Assembly: GCA_029721515.1 (NCBI GenBank)
Contig: CM056559.1
Span: forward strand, 25,415,565 to 25,479,564
DNA: 64,000 nt
Reading direction: 5' to 3'
Source: Synanceia verrucosa
Lineage: Eukaryota; Chordata; Actinopteri; Perciformes; Synanceiidae
Shown one piece after another: positions 1 to 13,000 of the stretch. The position numbers and the translations under genes were made by a program. Under the pieces are notes generated by a model. That model was not told the origin of the DNA and ran no database searches. It worked only from the letters and a program-made list of their open reading frames with translations. The first letter of the stretch is position 1. Each line of letters opens with the position of its first letter.

Positions 1-1068
1 CAGAATGGGACTAAACTAAGATTAATGGGATACATAATAAAATTCGTACATTTCAATACTGGGTGATTTCTGAAGTCATAACTTTTGATTTATACATAGT
101 AAGATGTTTTATTTTGTCCCCACATTTTGTATTTTCAGCTAGTGCAGCAGGGTGTAGAGTGAATGTTGGTAAATGAAAATGTGAAAGGTGTGTTTGTGTG
201 GAGCTGGAGAGTGTGTGTGTGGTGTGTCTGAAAGGTTATGAACTGACCTCTGATCAGGCAGCACAGAGCACCGACTGTCCTCTGGGAGCGTCACTCTGGC
301 ATTTACTGAACACAAATGACAGTCCCTCTGTGACCTGAGGCACAAATGTTCACTATTATACATCAACTGGAGAAGAAAGTTCACAGCAAAAGGTTTGATG
401 CTCAACACTGAATGATGCATTACAGGACAAGTGAGACAGATTAGCTGGTGTCCTGTCCAGTGAATCATTTGACACAAGCAGAAAGCACTTTAAATATGGT
501 TCACAAAATAATGAGTAGATACAACAAAACCAGAAGGAAATGAATCAGAAACATCTAATATAATCGATGAATCATTAATAAGTAGTTCCTGAATAACTCC
601 ATAGTGAGGACTTTCATGATCAGTATTTCTTTTTAATTTGTAGATAGTGATTAACTCATGAATATCTATGACTCTATGCATCTGAAAGTGATCCATAATA
701 CTGAGTATAGTTCCTAAATAATCTCATGACTTCCTGATTATCTGACCATTACCTTCCAGCTCTGTGCAGCATCTTCTAAAACAAATGTTGAAGCAAGAGA
801 AAAGGACAGAGAGCTGCAGAAAGACAGAACAAGAGAGGACGAAGTGAAAGTGATGAAGAGAGGCTTAAACTTTGGCTTCACTTGATTCCCTCTCTCCTGT
901 TGTCATTTAATGTCAGTATGTGAGGAGCTGAATCATCATGGAGTGGGAACTAAAAAAACAGTGATTGATCGGGAAATCAGTTTGAGTTCAAACTCAGCAT
1001 CAAGTCTGCTGCGAACAGAAGTGAAGGAGTTAAAGTCTCTCTATTCCAGTTTGAAGCCTGACACAAAC

Positions 1069-1381
1069 TGGAGCCTATCCCAGCTGTCTTAGGGTGAAAG
1101 ACAGGGTACACCCTGGACAAGTGTCCAGTTCATCACAGGACACATAGAGACAGACAACCACTCACACTCACATTCACACCTACGGTCAATTTAAATTAAC
1201 CAATTAACCTAATCCACATGCATGTTTTTGGATGGTGGGAGGAAGCCGGAGTACCAGAGAGAACCCACACAGACATGAGGAGAACATGCAAACTCCACAC
1301 AGAAAGGCCCCGGGCTGGGAATCGAACCCGGTACCTTCTTGCTGTGAGGCGACAGTGCTAACCACTACACCACCGTGCCGC
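1069..1381 (-). repeat. tRNA-derived SINE, 3'-truncated
   Basis: Read on the minus strand, the element begins GCGGCACGGTGGTGTAGTGG, an RNA polymerase III A-box region. A B-box GGTTCGATTCC follows at about 1319-1330. After these comes the body found in many teleost genomes (enclosing GTGGGTTCTCTCTGG and CATGCATGTGGATTAGG) and the GGGATAGGCTCC end segment. It stops at about 1069 without the usual short tandem tail, so it is truncated or its tail has decayed. The 63-codon minus-strand frame inside it is not a gene. The family is common in spiny-rayed fish; I do not assign a Repbase name. Confidence 0.85.
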
Positions 1382-1614
1382 AGAATTTCCGTCATTTTCT
1401 GACAACAACAACTGAGAAAAAGATCAACAGATTAATTAGTTGCAGTCCTCGTCTCCTGTGTGCTTCACCTGGCCGGACTTTTTGGGCTGTTTTGCTTCGT
1501 GCTCATGATCAGCCTCGTCTTCATTTTCATTTCTTTCCTTGAGCTCAAGTGTTGTTCATGTTTCTCCTTATGTCACTCAGTGTTCAGAGAATCACTTTAT
1601 TCACTCAGTTCAGT

Positions 1615-1682
1615 CGCTCTGCTCCACCTACTCTGTCATCCTCTAACAAGGCCACTTCAGAGGCTTTATGAAAAATAACTGA
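1615..1682. repeat. low-copy block, copy A of the CTAACAAGG element
   Basis: The core gctccacctactctgtc plus cctctaacaaggc resembles 22440-22500 and, more weakly, 56830-56880. The match is short (about 60 bases) and diverged. It may be a duplicated non-coding element or an old dispersed repeat. Confidence 0.4.
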
Positions 1683-1944
1683 GTGGAGGAAATCAAGAGG
1701 AAATATTTCCCCTACTTTAGTTTTTCTAGGTGAACTATATGGAAGGTTCAGTGTCTACATAGTTCAGAGTTAATTGGGAAAAAAAGATAAATGAAGGAGT
1801 GATTCATTGAGTTTCCTTCAGTGCAGCTTCATGGAGCTGTAATGAACAGGAGCTGGTTTGACATGTTACTGAATGTCAGGCTGATGGTTTGACATACTGT
1901 ACAGCAGCTAAACTCAAATCAGTCTGTCACTGATCATGATTTAT

Positions 1945-2249
1945 TACCTCTGCCAAGGAGGTTATGTTTCCACCAGGGTTTGTTTATTTGTTTGTTGGTT
2001 TGCAAAATAACTCAAAAGGATTTTGACGAAATTTTCAGGGTTGGTCGGAAGTGGCCTAACTTCAAACTGATTAATTTTTGGTGGTGGTTGGATCCGATTT
2101 GATGGCACCAACAAAAATTAATTGGCCAAAAATCGTGCATAACTTCTTGAGTTACTTTAAAAAACTGACAAACAAACAAGCCCTGGTGAAAACATAACCT
2201 TCTTGACTAAATAAAAAAGGTCTGCGCTCTCTGAGTGCTTTTCTAGTTG
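1945..2249. repeat. palindromic MITE-like repeat
   Basis: The left end reads tgccaaggaggttatgttt plus caccagggtttgtttgtt-like sequence. The right end is its reverse complement in outline (aacaaacaagccctggtgaa, then aacataaccttcttgac), so the two ends fold back. The element finishes with gcgctctctgagtgctttt, a tail seen in a repeat widespread in fish and marine invertebrates. No coding capacity is visible. I recognise the type but not the superfamily. Confidence 0.7.
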
Positions 2250-2536
2250 TTTTATGTAACAGAGTCAAGCAACATTATTGTCCATATGTTACCATCTATT
2301 GCAGCTCTACAGAAGCTTGATTTGCTTCAGGTTATGGACTTCCAGTCTTCCCCTTCATTCATGACCACTTTGTGATGCAGCCAAACAGACGTGTTCACTT
2401 ACCCAGCTGGACCTGAACCTTTGACCCTGTCACGTGTTTCTGCCTGTTGTGTATTTCACTGTCCAGACTCTGGCTGGCTGGAAGTCAGTGCACGCAGTCC
2501 AACAGTGAAAGAAAGTGAAGCAGCGTCAGTGATGAA

Positions 2537-2600
2537 GGTGTCCTCGTCTTCTTCCCCTTACTGCAGCTTTAAACAGGTGAAGTGTTGTCAAGGCTGAGCT
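2537..2600. repeat. low-copy block, copy A of the CTGCAGCTTTAAAC element
   Basis: The run gtcctcgtcttcttcccc followed by ctgcagctttaaac is nearly repeated at 22737-22775. It follows the preceding shared block in both places, which argues against coincidence. Confidence 0.45.
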
Positions 2601-4555
2601 TGCAGTGACTCTGACATCTTTTAGCTGTCAGGGATTCAGATTCATCCTTCAGGGAAGATTCAAGTGTGTTTCATCAGAGGCACATTCAGAATGAACAATG
2701 CCTCCATCACACAGGTTATCAAAAAGATGTGAGAATGTGATGATGGGGAAGGAAAAAATGGGAATATTATATTATTATCCTTTAGGGGTGTGATGATACG
2801 CTCAGGTCACGAAATGATACACAACATTGAGAAAGGAATGAGAAGATATTTTAAAATTACTTTTAAGAAAACTAAAATATGACTAGACAAACTCATTAAA
2901 TTCTTTTCTCTTTTATTAAACTGAGTTTATTTAAACAGTAACAGTAAGTCAATGCAGGCCAGGTGCATTTTGAAATGTGGAGTTTTTTTCTCTCCTCCTC
3001 TTAATGAGGTGAAGATCAAACATGAGATGCAAATTTCCCTGAAGAACCCAAACTAGGACAATTAACATTCTCACCCAATGAAATATGAAAGAGGAAACAT
3101 GTATCACCTGCCAGCTGACCTGGAGCTGATCTATTCAGCTTCGTTACACTTCACTCTGTTTACTGGTTTGTTTGTTTGTTTTTGTCTGTAGCTGAAGTTT
3201 AGCTTCAAGGTCAGGGAAATACTGATATTAGTCCTTTTCATATTCAAACATTTAAACCAGGTTTGTCATTTTAGGATATATCCTGGATCATCTAACTCAC
3301 TCTGTCATGCAAATTAAAACACTGTTTTAGTTTCTAAACTTTCTCCTCCACTAATATTTCATGAATCTGTTGTGCAAATATGCAGAGTGAGTTTCTAAAA
3401 ATGCCACTAGCTCTATGGGCTTGACTTTTATAAATTCCCAAAATAAGAGAGAAAAATGTCATCTATATTTCATAAATCTGCACCTTCTGTGGATATGAAC
3501 TAATCTCCACATGACACCAGCTGGCATTTAGTTCAGTGCTTTGGTTGTGCCTCCCACTGTGAGTTCAGCTGGATATCAGAACACAGGAGAGTTTGATATT
3601 TATCTGCAGACATCAATACTCAGAGGTGAAACAGGAGCTTCATGTGTTCAGTTACATTTATCATTTCTCAGAATAGAGCAGCCGTCAGAGGCCTGGCAGT
3701 CATGTGTTGGTCAGATCAGCTCACTGTGCTGCACAGAAACATCCAGCAGGCGGTCAGAGGGAGGGATTGTTGGCTTTCCTCCTTCAGCTCTGTGACTGAA
3801 GAGCTTCACTCACTTTGTTGCTGTCACACTGTGTGTGTCTAGCAAGCTGAAATAACTGAGAAATATTGATCTATATTGATGTGAATCATAATGATACAGT
3901 GTAATGAGGAGGTGCTGGAGGTTGTCGACTTGTCTCAGTTGAAGTTCCTGCTTCTGTTAATGTGTCTAAACATTATTAAACTCTGGACCCAGTTGCTGTT
4001 TGTTGTTGTTGCTGTTTCATGTTGTAGAGAATCTAAATAGTTTGTTTTAACTCCCGTGGGCACATTTTAATGACTTTTCTTACAGTGAGATGACATGATG
4101 TCACAGGTCAGTGTCATTTGAATAATTCCCTGTGAAGCACCACACTAACACTCCCTTTTTGTCCATGTTTCTTGATCTTTTCTCTAAATTACTCTGTGAA
4201 CAAATCATTTCCAACCAGTCTAATGAGATCACTGAACAGCTGCACATTCACAAGATATTAATTAGCTGTTAATTATCTTTCTGATTCACTGACAGATGCG
4301 GTTAGTTTTTCACACAAACTCATAAAACAGATGTTGTAACTACACATACAACAGCTATTTGAGCCAAAGTCATCCGTCCTGTGAAACATATCTACAGTAT
4401 CAGTAAAGGACTCTGGTTTGAGAAAGACAGAGCAGCCATGTTGGCTGAAATAATCCCATCAGTCAGTCCACATTCTTCTTCATGTCCACCTGCAGATCAG
4501 TCAGCTGTAACCATGGTGATAAACACCCTGAGCTAGTTAGAATGAGCGCAGCATT
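2601..4555. other. non-coding stretch, no gene seen
   Basis: The frames here are short and carry no recognisable domain. I see ordinary AT-leaning sequence without a clear transposon or long tandem repeat. Two overlapping frames at 3541-3842 are unlike any protein I know. Confidence 0.6.
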
Positions 4556-4559
4556 ATTT

Positions 4560-4601
4560 ACCAGGTGTAGTAACACCTGGTAAACAAACACCTGGTAAAC
4601 A
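4560..4601. promoter_or_regulatory. cluster of E2-boxes and forkhead motifs
   Basis: Nine-base arms ACCAGGTGT and ACACCTGGT flank a four-base spacer, giving a perfect palindrome at 4560-4581. A third CACCTG follows at 4589. CACCTG/CAGGTG is the ZEB/Snail-type E2-box. GTAAACA, the forkhead consensus, occurs at 4580 and 4595. The right half is a 15-base direct duplication. Function as an enhancer is an inference. Confidence 0.35.
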
Positions 4602-7600
4602 AACACATTTTGAACCAAGTCAAAGAAACTAAAACTCAAAGGTGCTGCACACCCACACAGTGTTTCTGTTTGTTCTGGCTGGTCTGACCTCTGCTGTGTT
4701 GGGAATCATGTGCCGTCTGCAGACACACTGTGTCCTAATAACAGTGATAAAGGTGGATGAGTCTTTCTAGTGCAGCCAGGCCCGTCTGCTCACACTCACA
4801 GTCTGAGCAGAGCTCACATCACATAGCTGTCCATGGCTGTATTGAAGAAAACACAACAGTGATGTGAACACAAACAAGCAGCAAGCAGGTGGTTAAAAAT
4901 ATCCAGCCATAGACATCACAGAGATCACTCCTGTTTCTGTGGAAATGCAGCATAAATGCATTCGAGAGACAATAATGAAGACATACAGGAAGTGAGGTAA
5001 AGCCTTAAATCCTCTTGTGGAATCAAGCAGACACCAATAGAAACACAACACAGCTTGACGTGCTTGTTGTGAGCCACAGGTTGGGGAATATTGAAATGAT
5101 CGGCTCATAGCTGACGCCCGTAAAAACATGAACAAGCTCTTTAGTTAATCTGCTTCTTGCAGTCAGCCTCTGTGTGAAAGCCTCCACAGTGGGCTGTGCT
5201 GAGCTCAATAGGCCTTACCTCCAGCCTCACTGATATGGACCTGGCATTTCCAGAGAGAAAAGACGTCCTGTCCATTGATTCTGCTGTTTGTGACTGAGCC
5301 TCCTGCCAGGAGCACAAAGATAGAAGAGCAACAGAAATAGACCTGAGCTCATGTTCCCTCTCTCTCTGAAATTGAGGAAAGAGGAAGGAGGAGGAATGAA
5401 TGAAACTTTCTCTCTGTGTTCAGATGTGATTGAATTCTCAGCTCAGCTCAGATCCTCAGTCAGTCAGCAGCAGCTGTGTGTTTGTACTGTTACCTGCTAA
5501 TATTCTGTCGGCCTGAAGAACTGAATAAACTCTACTATGACTATGATAAAGAAAGATTCAGTATCACGATGTTCTAAATGGCATCATTGTGGTTGTCATG
5601 GCAACATGCAGATGCTTGTAATATTTACTTCCTTTTAGCCTCAGCAGCAGAGTAATTATGACAAATGGAAGACCTTTAAATGAGTCAAACACAATGCTTC
5701 ATATTTAGTAGAGGCACTTTTAAATGAAGTGTTTATTAACGTGACAAATGAGTCACAGATATTAGAAGAATCCCCTCCTGCAGGTGTTGCCGTCTCCAGT
5801 GTGCAGATCCAGTAAAAGGACTAAATGCTGTTCAGTTGTAGGGACTCATCCTGGTGAGTTCAGTCGTTCATCAGGAGGTTTTATCGTACAGAAATAGTTG
5901 AATAAATGTGTGACTGGTAGCCTGGAGCTCCACTCACAGACAGGTTGGTACAAACACAAAGAGCAGAGATTTAGAGATCCTCCATCATGGACAGGATGGA
6001 GACACTGGTGATGCTGGGACGAGGAGGAAGGAACAGCAAGAAATGGACCATTTTCACTGCAGACATGTTGACTTGTCAGAGCAGGAAAAGCTCAGCTGTA
6101 AATAATCACAATAGAAATGAGTCCATCCTTTAAAGTGTCACAGTGAGACGTTCATTTCACCTGTGATTTCAAGCTTTTCAAGCTCTAAATGGATCAAACT
6201 TTTAAAGACTCTGCTGCTATGACAAGACATGGCTGAAAAGACACTGAAGACACAAGGAGACATGAGAGGTGTGCTGACAGATGAGGGAGCTCTGCATGAG
6301 CTTTCAAAGTAAAGGTCTGTAAAGTTGTGAGGCACATGGATGGTCAGGATCAAAAAGAGGAATAATGGCCTCTGGGATGTTTGTGTTGTTGGTGTAAAGA
6401 AGTGTGAGAAACAGGCTTTTCTAGCAGTGGAAGGAGGCACACTTGACTTAAGCCCCATGAAGCTTTCTATCATTTTATCTGTAAACTGCTGGTTAAACTG
6501 GTTTAACTGGCAGGATCTCTGCTGTGAAAACAGTCCAGGAAATACTGCTTTTGTTTGAGTCAATCTACGTAGTGCTTCGTCTGTGTGTTTAATAAGTAGA
6601 AAATATTTCTGTATTTCAGGGACTGAAATCTAGAATTAATCCCACCCTCCCTTAGGGTGAACTCTGGAGCACAAATCCATTTCTTTCAGTGAAACAAGGA
6701 CAGATGAAATGAATGGATTCATGAAGAACCACCTCCCTCTGTACTGATGAGCACACTTTAAAGCTTCACATGGACTTTGTAGATCTGGTCATTAGGTTGC
6801 AACAGCAAATCTATTCATGGTGCATCAAAGAAGCATCTGTCAGCTCCTCAACAACACATCTGGAGGCACATCTGGAGCAGAAAGAGCTCCAAGCAGTCAG
6901 GTTAGTTCTGGATCAGAGTGCTGGACATGAACCTGATTCAGACATTTCACATCACATTGGTCTGAAGGGATGATGACACATTTTACTGCAGCATTGTACT
7001 TTTGCCTCTTTCAGTATCAGCTAAAGATATTTTGTTCTTTTCCCATAACACACCAAGGCCTCATGCTCTCAGTGAGGTGAAACTAATGAGTTTCATCCTT
7101 CTCTTTTTACCTCTGGGACATCTTGTCTTTATGGATTTGCCTCTGATTGTTGTCAGTTGAATGCTTGTGAATGAAAAGTGGAAGGACAAGAAGCCAAGGA
7201 GTGTTCACTGTTGACATGACGGATTTGAGAGAGGAAGACAATAGAAGTATATATTCATGTACTTGATGTTTCCTTGTTATTGAGGAATGATTTCATTTTT
7301 CCAGACAGATGGCTTAACAGAAGTTGGGATGACTCTTTCTTCCTGTTACTGTTCCTCCTTAAAGCTGCTCCTTCCTGCTAAATGTTTGCATTGAGCTGGA
7401 ATTAAAATGATCACTTTGTGCATTAAGTCTCAGCAAAAGGGACAAATGTTTTCTAGATTTCCTCTTTCTCAGTCTTCCTCCACTAAATACAATGAAAGCT
7501 TTTTCTGCTGCACTCTGTGAAACTGGTTTCCTCCATCTCCAGGTGTTGTGTGTCAGTGACGAGCAATAATCACTCTATTTACTTCATACATTTAATGAGA

Positions 7601-8500
7601 CGTTCAGAGGGAAAGAGAGAGAAGCGCTCAGAGAGATGGTGGTGAAAGAGAGAAAAGAGTAGAGCTGAACTGTGGTCTGCCTGAAGGTAAAACCTTCTTT
7701 CTCTGGTTCTGTTTAGAAAGTCTTACAAATCCTCACCTCAGCCACACATGATTATCATTTAAATAGGAACACAGAGCTGTGGAGATAAACTGTCTGAGGC
7801 TGGGGGTAACGTATCAGTGGAGGTCTGTCTTCATACAGTATCTGATGAATCAATCCATGTTTGGCTCAATCACTTTATCAGCCTCACAGTTGGCCTCTAT
7901 CATTGTTTCCATGAACTGAACAATGTCCACTGGTCTCCTCTTTTATTATTCTGGATGCAGTCGTTAACTTTCTATGTCAGCGTGAAAGATGGAGGAGTCT
8001 TCTTGGTGCAGATGGATGCAAATCCTGTCCCTGCAGCAAATATTGGGGATTATCGCTCTATAATATTATGTACATATCATTGTGTGCTAATTCACTTTCT
8101 CACACACACACTGAGCCTTGGCTTGTAGCTGCAGTTTGAAACAACACCCACAAAGGCAGTGAGGAGTAAACAATGGAGGATTTCAAATATTAAAAATATA
8201 AAGTGTGCAATGTGTTGAATGAGAAATTAAATTTATAGTCAGTACGTCCTTTATCATTTAAAAAGTATCTTTGTACCTTGTGTTGTTTTTGTTTTTCACA
8301 CACTGATAATCTGATTCTCATTCAAAGCAGATGAATTAATAATCTGATCACTAAACTGCAGGAGAGTCAAATTGTCTATCTTCTGTATTAGACTGCTCCA
8401 TCACCACAGGAAGCACACGTGGAAGAAGTTTTTAAGTATCATAGATACATTTTTTTGGTCATGTGAGGCTCTGTAGTGACCTTTGGAGGCAAGTTCTGAT
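4602..8500. other. non-coding stretch, no gene seen
   Basis: There are no recognisable protein domains, splice-supported exons or transposon ends. The longest frame (6138-6563, minus, 141 codons) has the composition of translated non-coding DNA. Confidence 0.6.
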
Positions 8501-8510
8501 TGTGAAGGTT

Positions 8511-8582
8511 CTTGAATGCGGCTGTTGAAAGGTTGGTAGCATCTGTTCAGATGCTACCAACCTTTCAAAAGCCGCATTCAAG
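8511..8582. repeat. near-perfect inverted repeat, 35-base arms
   Basis: The left arm at 8511-8545 and the right arm at 8548-8582 are reverse complements with a single mismatch (g against t at the 14th base), separated by only two bases. Arm landmarks are cttgaatgcggct and ggttggtagcatctg. Transcribed, it would fold into a very long stem with a minimal loop. There is no flanking target-site duplication I can identify. Confidence 0.9.
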
Positions 8583-8589
8583 AGAGAAA

Positions 8590-9610
8590 GAACATTAAAA
8601 AAAATAAAAAAAACAGCACTCTCATAACTGCAAAAGAAACAATGCAGTTTGAATAAAATAGCCTCTGAATATAAAAACCTTCTGTGGTGATGAGGCTGAG
8701 AGCAGAATGATCAGTGAATGAAACCTTATTTTCATGTTAGTGGAGCAAACACTTCAAACAGAGATGTGATCGTCACAGTGTTTGTTATTGAAAGAATAAT
8801 AAAGGAGTATTTGTCTCTGGAGTGAAATATATTAAATATGGAGGCTCCATTAAATATAATAGATATTTATGAAAGAGCTGCAGGGCTAATATTTGGTTTT
8901 GTTATTTCACAGCATCGCTTTAATCAGAGTCCTATTTTTTTTAACTGTTTTTAAGAACACTGAGTTACCTTGAAGCATGTTGGTGCTTGATAACTTTTCC
9001 AGCCCCAGTCTGAATATGTGAAGTCATGCATATATAATGCAGTGTGCAGATAATCATATTCTCATATCCATCCATGAAAATGCTGTTATAGTAACATGCT
9101 CTGTGTGTAATGATCCCTCCAGTGAGCATCTTCCTCCAGCTCACTACTGGTTTCATGAGTCACTCATAATGAAGGGTCGCTGCCCTCCAGAATGACCTTT
9201 GACCTCAATATAAACTACTAGAGCCGTTAAAGCAGCTCCAACAAACAGCTCAAGTCCTCCAGGTGCTCTTATTTCTCCTGAACAGTCCAGCCTCACTTCA
9301 TTTCCTCTGAGCTGCTCAGGCTGCTGCTGTAGGACTCTTCACACTAACTGCTACAGACAGCTCTACTATGGCTCTGATTGCTCTGCTAAATAAAGCGCAG
9401 AGACAGTTGATTTAAACAGCCTGTACAGTTTAGCAGCACTGAGGAGAGGAGGTGAGAGGAGTCAGTGTCCCTGTGTTAAAGTAAAGAGGAGCTTCACCTC
9501 TTTATCTTCTCTGAGTCAGTGGAGAGGTATTATACTGAACGCCTGCACAGATTACAATATAAACATAACAAGAGAACAATGAAAGTCGCTTCTGGAAGCT
9601 TTCAGTGAAG
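8590..9610. other. non-coding stretch, no gene seen
   Basis: AT-rich sequence without recognisable coding potential. Several short A runs follow the hairpin directly. Confidence 0.6.
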
Positions 9611-9611
9611 C

Positions 9612-9630
9612 TTTTTTTTTTTTTTTTTTT
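9612..9630. repeat. poly-T tract
   Basis: Nineteen consecutive T followed by ccag. It resembles a strong acceptor tract, but no exon is recognisable after it. Confidence 0.85.
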
Positions 9631-9783
9631 CCAGCTGCACTGAAGCTGTTTCCATTGTTTGTTTCTTGCCTCTCTCCTGTCAGAGGGGTTGTGAATAATG
9701 TTCAGTGTTCAGCACTTGAATCATTCTGTAGTACTCTACACTGAATTAAACTAATTAGACTCTAACTGAGAACATAAACAGCA

Positions 9784-9830
9784 ACACACACACACACACA
9801 CTTCCTCTTTTCACACACACACACACACAC
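9784..9830. repeat. interrupted (CA)n microsatellite
   Basis: Two CA runs of about 18 bases each are separated by cttcctctttt. Confidence 0.95.
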
Positions 9831-9914
9831 TCGTGGTCTAGCTGCTGTGCCACAGACGTGGACAGGCTCTGCTGCTCTGATGATAAGGGTCATGCTGGCT
9901 GTGTTGTTGCTTTG

Positions 9915-10010
9915 GCCTCAGTGTCAGGAGAGGCTTCAGGGGTGGATGTGACGCACTGAGAGGTTAAGAGAGACGCAGCAGGCAGGAGGCCAGGAGAGAA
10001 AACCAGAACA
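9915..10010. repeat. dispersed block shared with 39515-39600
   Basis: Shared landmarks are cagtgtcaggag, ggtggatgtgac and cagcaggcaggaggccagga, in the same order and orientation, with short gaps between. It is an old duplication or a repeat of unknown family; no coding function is evident. Confidence 0.6.
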
Positions 10011-13000
10011 CCATCAGCTGCTAACAGACTGTGGATTAGAGCCTCACATTATGCTGTGCATGAATTTCTAGTTCATATTTTGAAACCACAGTTGTATGTG
10101 TGGTATGTTGTAGGTACTTTGTCATATTAAATACGATTATGCAGATGACCCTTTGAGAGTTTAAGAGGATCTCTGAGGACCGCTAGTCCAGTGAAAACTC
10201 ACCTGTGGCTCTCTGTTGCCGTTGACGACCACAGGGCTGGCTGCTGTTCAGCCTCAGTGTCTCACAGTGATGACAGGACTCACTCTGCTCTGAGCTGTCC
10301 GTGGTGCAGGAGTCTTTATCTGACACCATTATTATCCGTCCACCACAGACTGTTAAATGTAGCCTTTGTTTCTTTTGGTTTGTCTTGTCAGCACTAACAG
10401 GAGCAGCTGCAGCTAACCTGCTGTATAATCACACATTTATCTGTCAGGGCATCAACAGTTTGTTTTCTTACATGATAGAAGTTGCAGGTCTCTGAGTGAG
10501 CTCCGCCGTTTCCCCTTCAGCCTTTCAGGCAGTAATTCTGTCAAATAAACTGATTCAGTGGCTCCACTCTGAATGATTTCATGCTGCTTTTCTGTTTGGA
10601 AACAATCATCAAGGGAAAATGAGCAGCAGAGACTCCAGGTGTGTTTGGCTGCTAGAAATCCACTCAGATAGCAGCTCCACAGCCCACTCCACTCATTAAC
10701 ATGGTGACAGCTGTGAAGGGAAATGGAAATGTGGAGATCAATGAGGATCTGATCCAGTTCAACTGTTTCCCTCCTAATGTGAGTATAATTATTATTAATC
10801 AATCACCTTTGATTCTGAGGAATAATGAGGAAGTATTTTATCAAACACTTGTGACTTTTCTCACATTATCAGCAAGTAAAGACTGCCAGTGAATATAAAG
10901 ACGATTTTACAGAGCTCCTGATGAGAACATTTCTATATACTGCAGCAAAATAACACGTGACCTAAATCCCATCAGGATCTGCACACAGGAGAGTCCTTGA
11001 AACTTTCAATTCTTCCTCAAACTCATTACTGATCATTAAACTTTCTTCTCTCTAATCAGAGGATCTGAGGATTTCCATCCCAAAAGACTACGAGCCTCAG
11101 CATTTTCCAGTCCAGAGCAACATCTCCCTTTTCAGATCCTCATCAGGTTGAGCACAGTGTTAGTCACAGAAACTCTGTTCTCTCTCCAACCTTCTGAAAG
11201 CAGCTGGACCTTCCTGATCAGCCAGAGCCAGAAAAGAAAAGAGGAAGGAGGAAGAAAAGAAGTGAAGGAAAGGAGGAACAAAAGCAAAAAGCTGGTAAAT
11301 TGATTTTAATGGTGTTTTTGGTTGAACAAAAGCTACTAGGGAGGAAATGCTCCACATGCATGAATATTGTGGTGTGGAAGTAAAGAAAACAGAGAGAGAA
11401 GACTGGATGACAGAGGGAGGGAGATCAAGAGAAAGAGAAGAAAAATAACAGGAAAAGAAGGCAGGAATAATTAAAGATGTTGAGAGAGAAATACTGTTAA
11501 ATGTTGTTTCATGCTCATCATGATATTTTCATTTTTATTCTCTCATCATAATTCACTTGTTGCCTCCTGCAGCAAAACCAGTGATTCACGGCAACTGATC
11601 AAACTTCAGGAGCAATTTCCCTTTTTCATCTCATATAAATTCAAATAATGACACCCAGAATATATAACCTGCTAGCAGTTTCCCCTTCAGGTTGTATTTA
11701 GTGATTAGCAGTTAGTCTCGTGCAGCAGCAAAGAAAATGTTCCCTCTGTGTGTTCATAAGATCATATTTAGTCATATTTGGATGTAAAGAGAGAATATAA
11801 ATACATGTAAACCCTAATTGCTTGCAGCCCAGTCCTCTTGTCTCTTCAGTATTATTCTAGAATAAATGTGTTGTCTATGAATGCATTGGTGTTTCATTAA
11901 GTGCAAACTCTTCATTCAGGGTGTTTCATCTGTACTGCTGCCACTTCAGGGCTCTCTAGCATTACACATATTTAGAGCATTTACACTTCAGTCCACCAGA
12001 GACAACAGGGCCTCTGGACATCCCTGCATATTCTCATGTTAGCATAGTCGTAGTGGTTTGCTCAGAAACTACAGTCTGGATGTGAATGAGAGGAGGACTG
12101 TTTTGGTAGTAATTAGCCTGGTGATAGAATCCATGAATGACACATTCATGTGTTCACTTGTGAGTCTTTAACATGAGTTTCATATCCAGCAGCACTTTGA
12201 GGTGGTTTTACAAACAGCTCGTCTTCTTCTAATGTTTGAATCTGAATGCTTTTGAGCAGCTGGATTCTCTGTCAGAGTTTGTGTGCAGGACAGGGGCTCT
12301 GTCACTTTGGTTTTTTTTTTAAGAGGTGGAGATTGATGGCAAACAGGATCTTAGATCTCATAAAAGTCTTTCCCAACAGAGAGGAGACTCTCAGCTGGTC
12401 ACAGAAAAGCTTTGAGCGATCCTTCCTGTGCAGTAAAACTGCTCATCTGCTGGTTTTTTTTTTGCAGATGTTGTGTTTGGTGGAAGAGATGAAACTGTTC
12501 AAACATCACTGACCTGACAACTTGTTGGTCTTTCTACAGATCAGCGTTGTCCTCCCTGTTGCCTCTGAGAAAGAGTGACTTTACAGGCAGCTGCTCTGAC
12601 AGTGACATGATCAGCACTGGGAGTTGAACCTGCAGCCAGTTGAAGTGCTAAAGAGAACACGTTCATCAGGTGTTCTCAGTTCACTTTATCAGCTTCTATC
12701 AGACTTTCGAAGTGACTCCTGGACTTTGCTTCTTGTTCATGAAGCACTAAATGCTCTCGCTTCACAACAGATCTCAGACCTGCTCAGTGCTGATGAGTCA
12801 AACAGCTCTCTCACTTCATCTCACACAGGCCTGTTTCAAGCATTAATGTGGAGTTGTTTGAGAAAGATTATATTTGAGTGTGAATTTGGGTGGATGAGTT
12901 GGAAGTCAATAAATATTTAATGTGAGCTGGATTCAATCTTTTTTTGTTGTTTTCTGCAGCTTCTCTGTGAATTTGACATTTTATTTCCACCTCTTCCTTA

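Noticed and set aside
1319..1374. tRNA gene
   Set aside because: A and B boxes are present but belong to a SINE head; no cloverleaf or proper anticodon arm follows.
1204..1395. Minus-strand 63-codon frame
   Set aside because: Lies inside the tRNA-derived SINE.
6138..6563. 141-codon minus-strand frame
   Set aside because: No recognisable domain and overlaps another chance frame on the opposite strand.
8511..8582. MicroRNA precursor
   Set aside because: The stem is too perfect and the loop too small for a typical animal pre-miRNA; kept as an inverted repeat.
12612..12640. Second SINE (B-box-like string)
   Set aside because: An 11-base match alone, with no A box or SINE body nearby.
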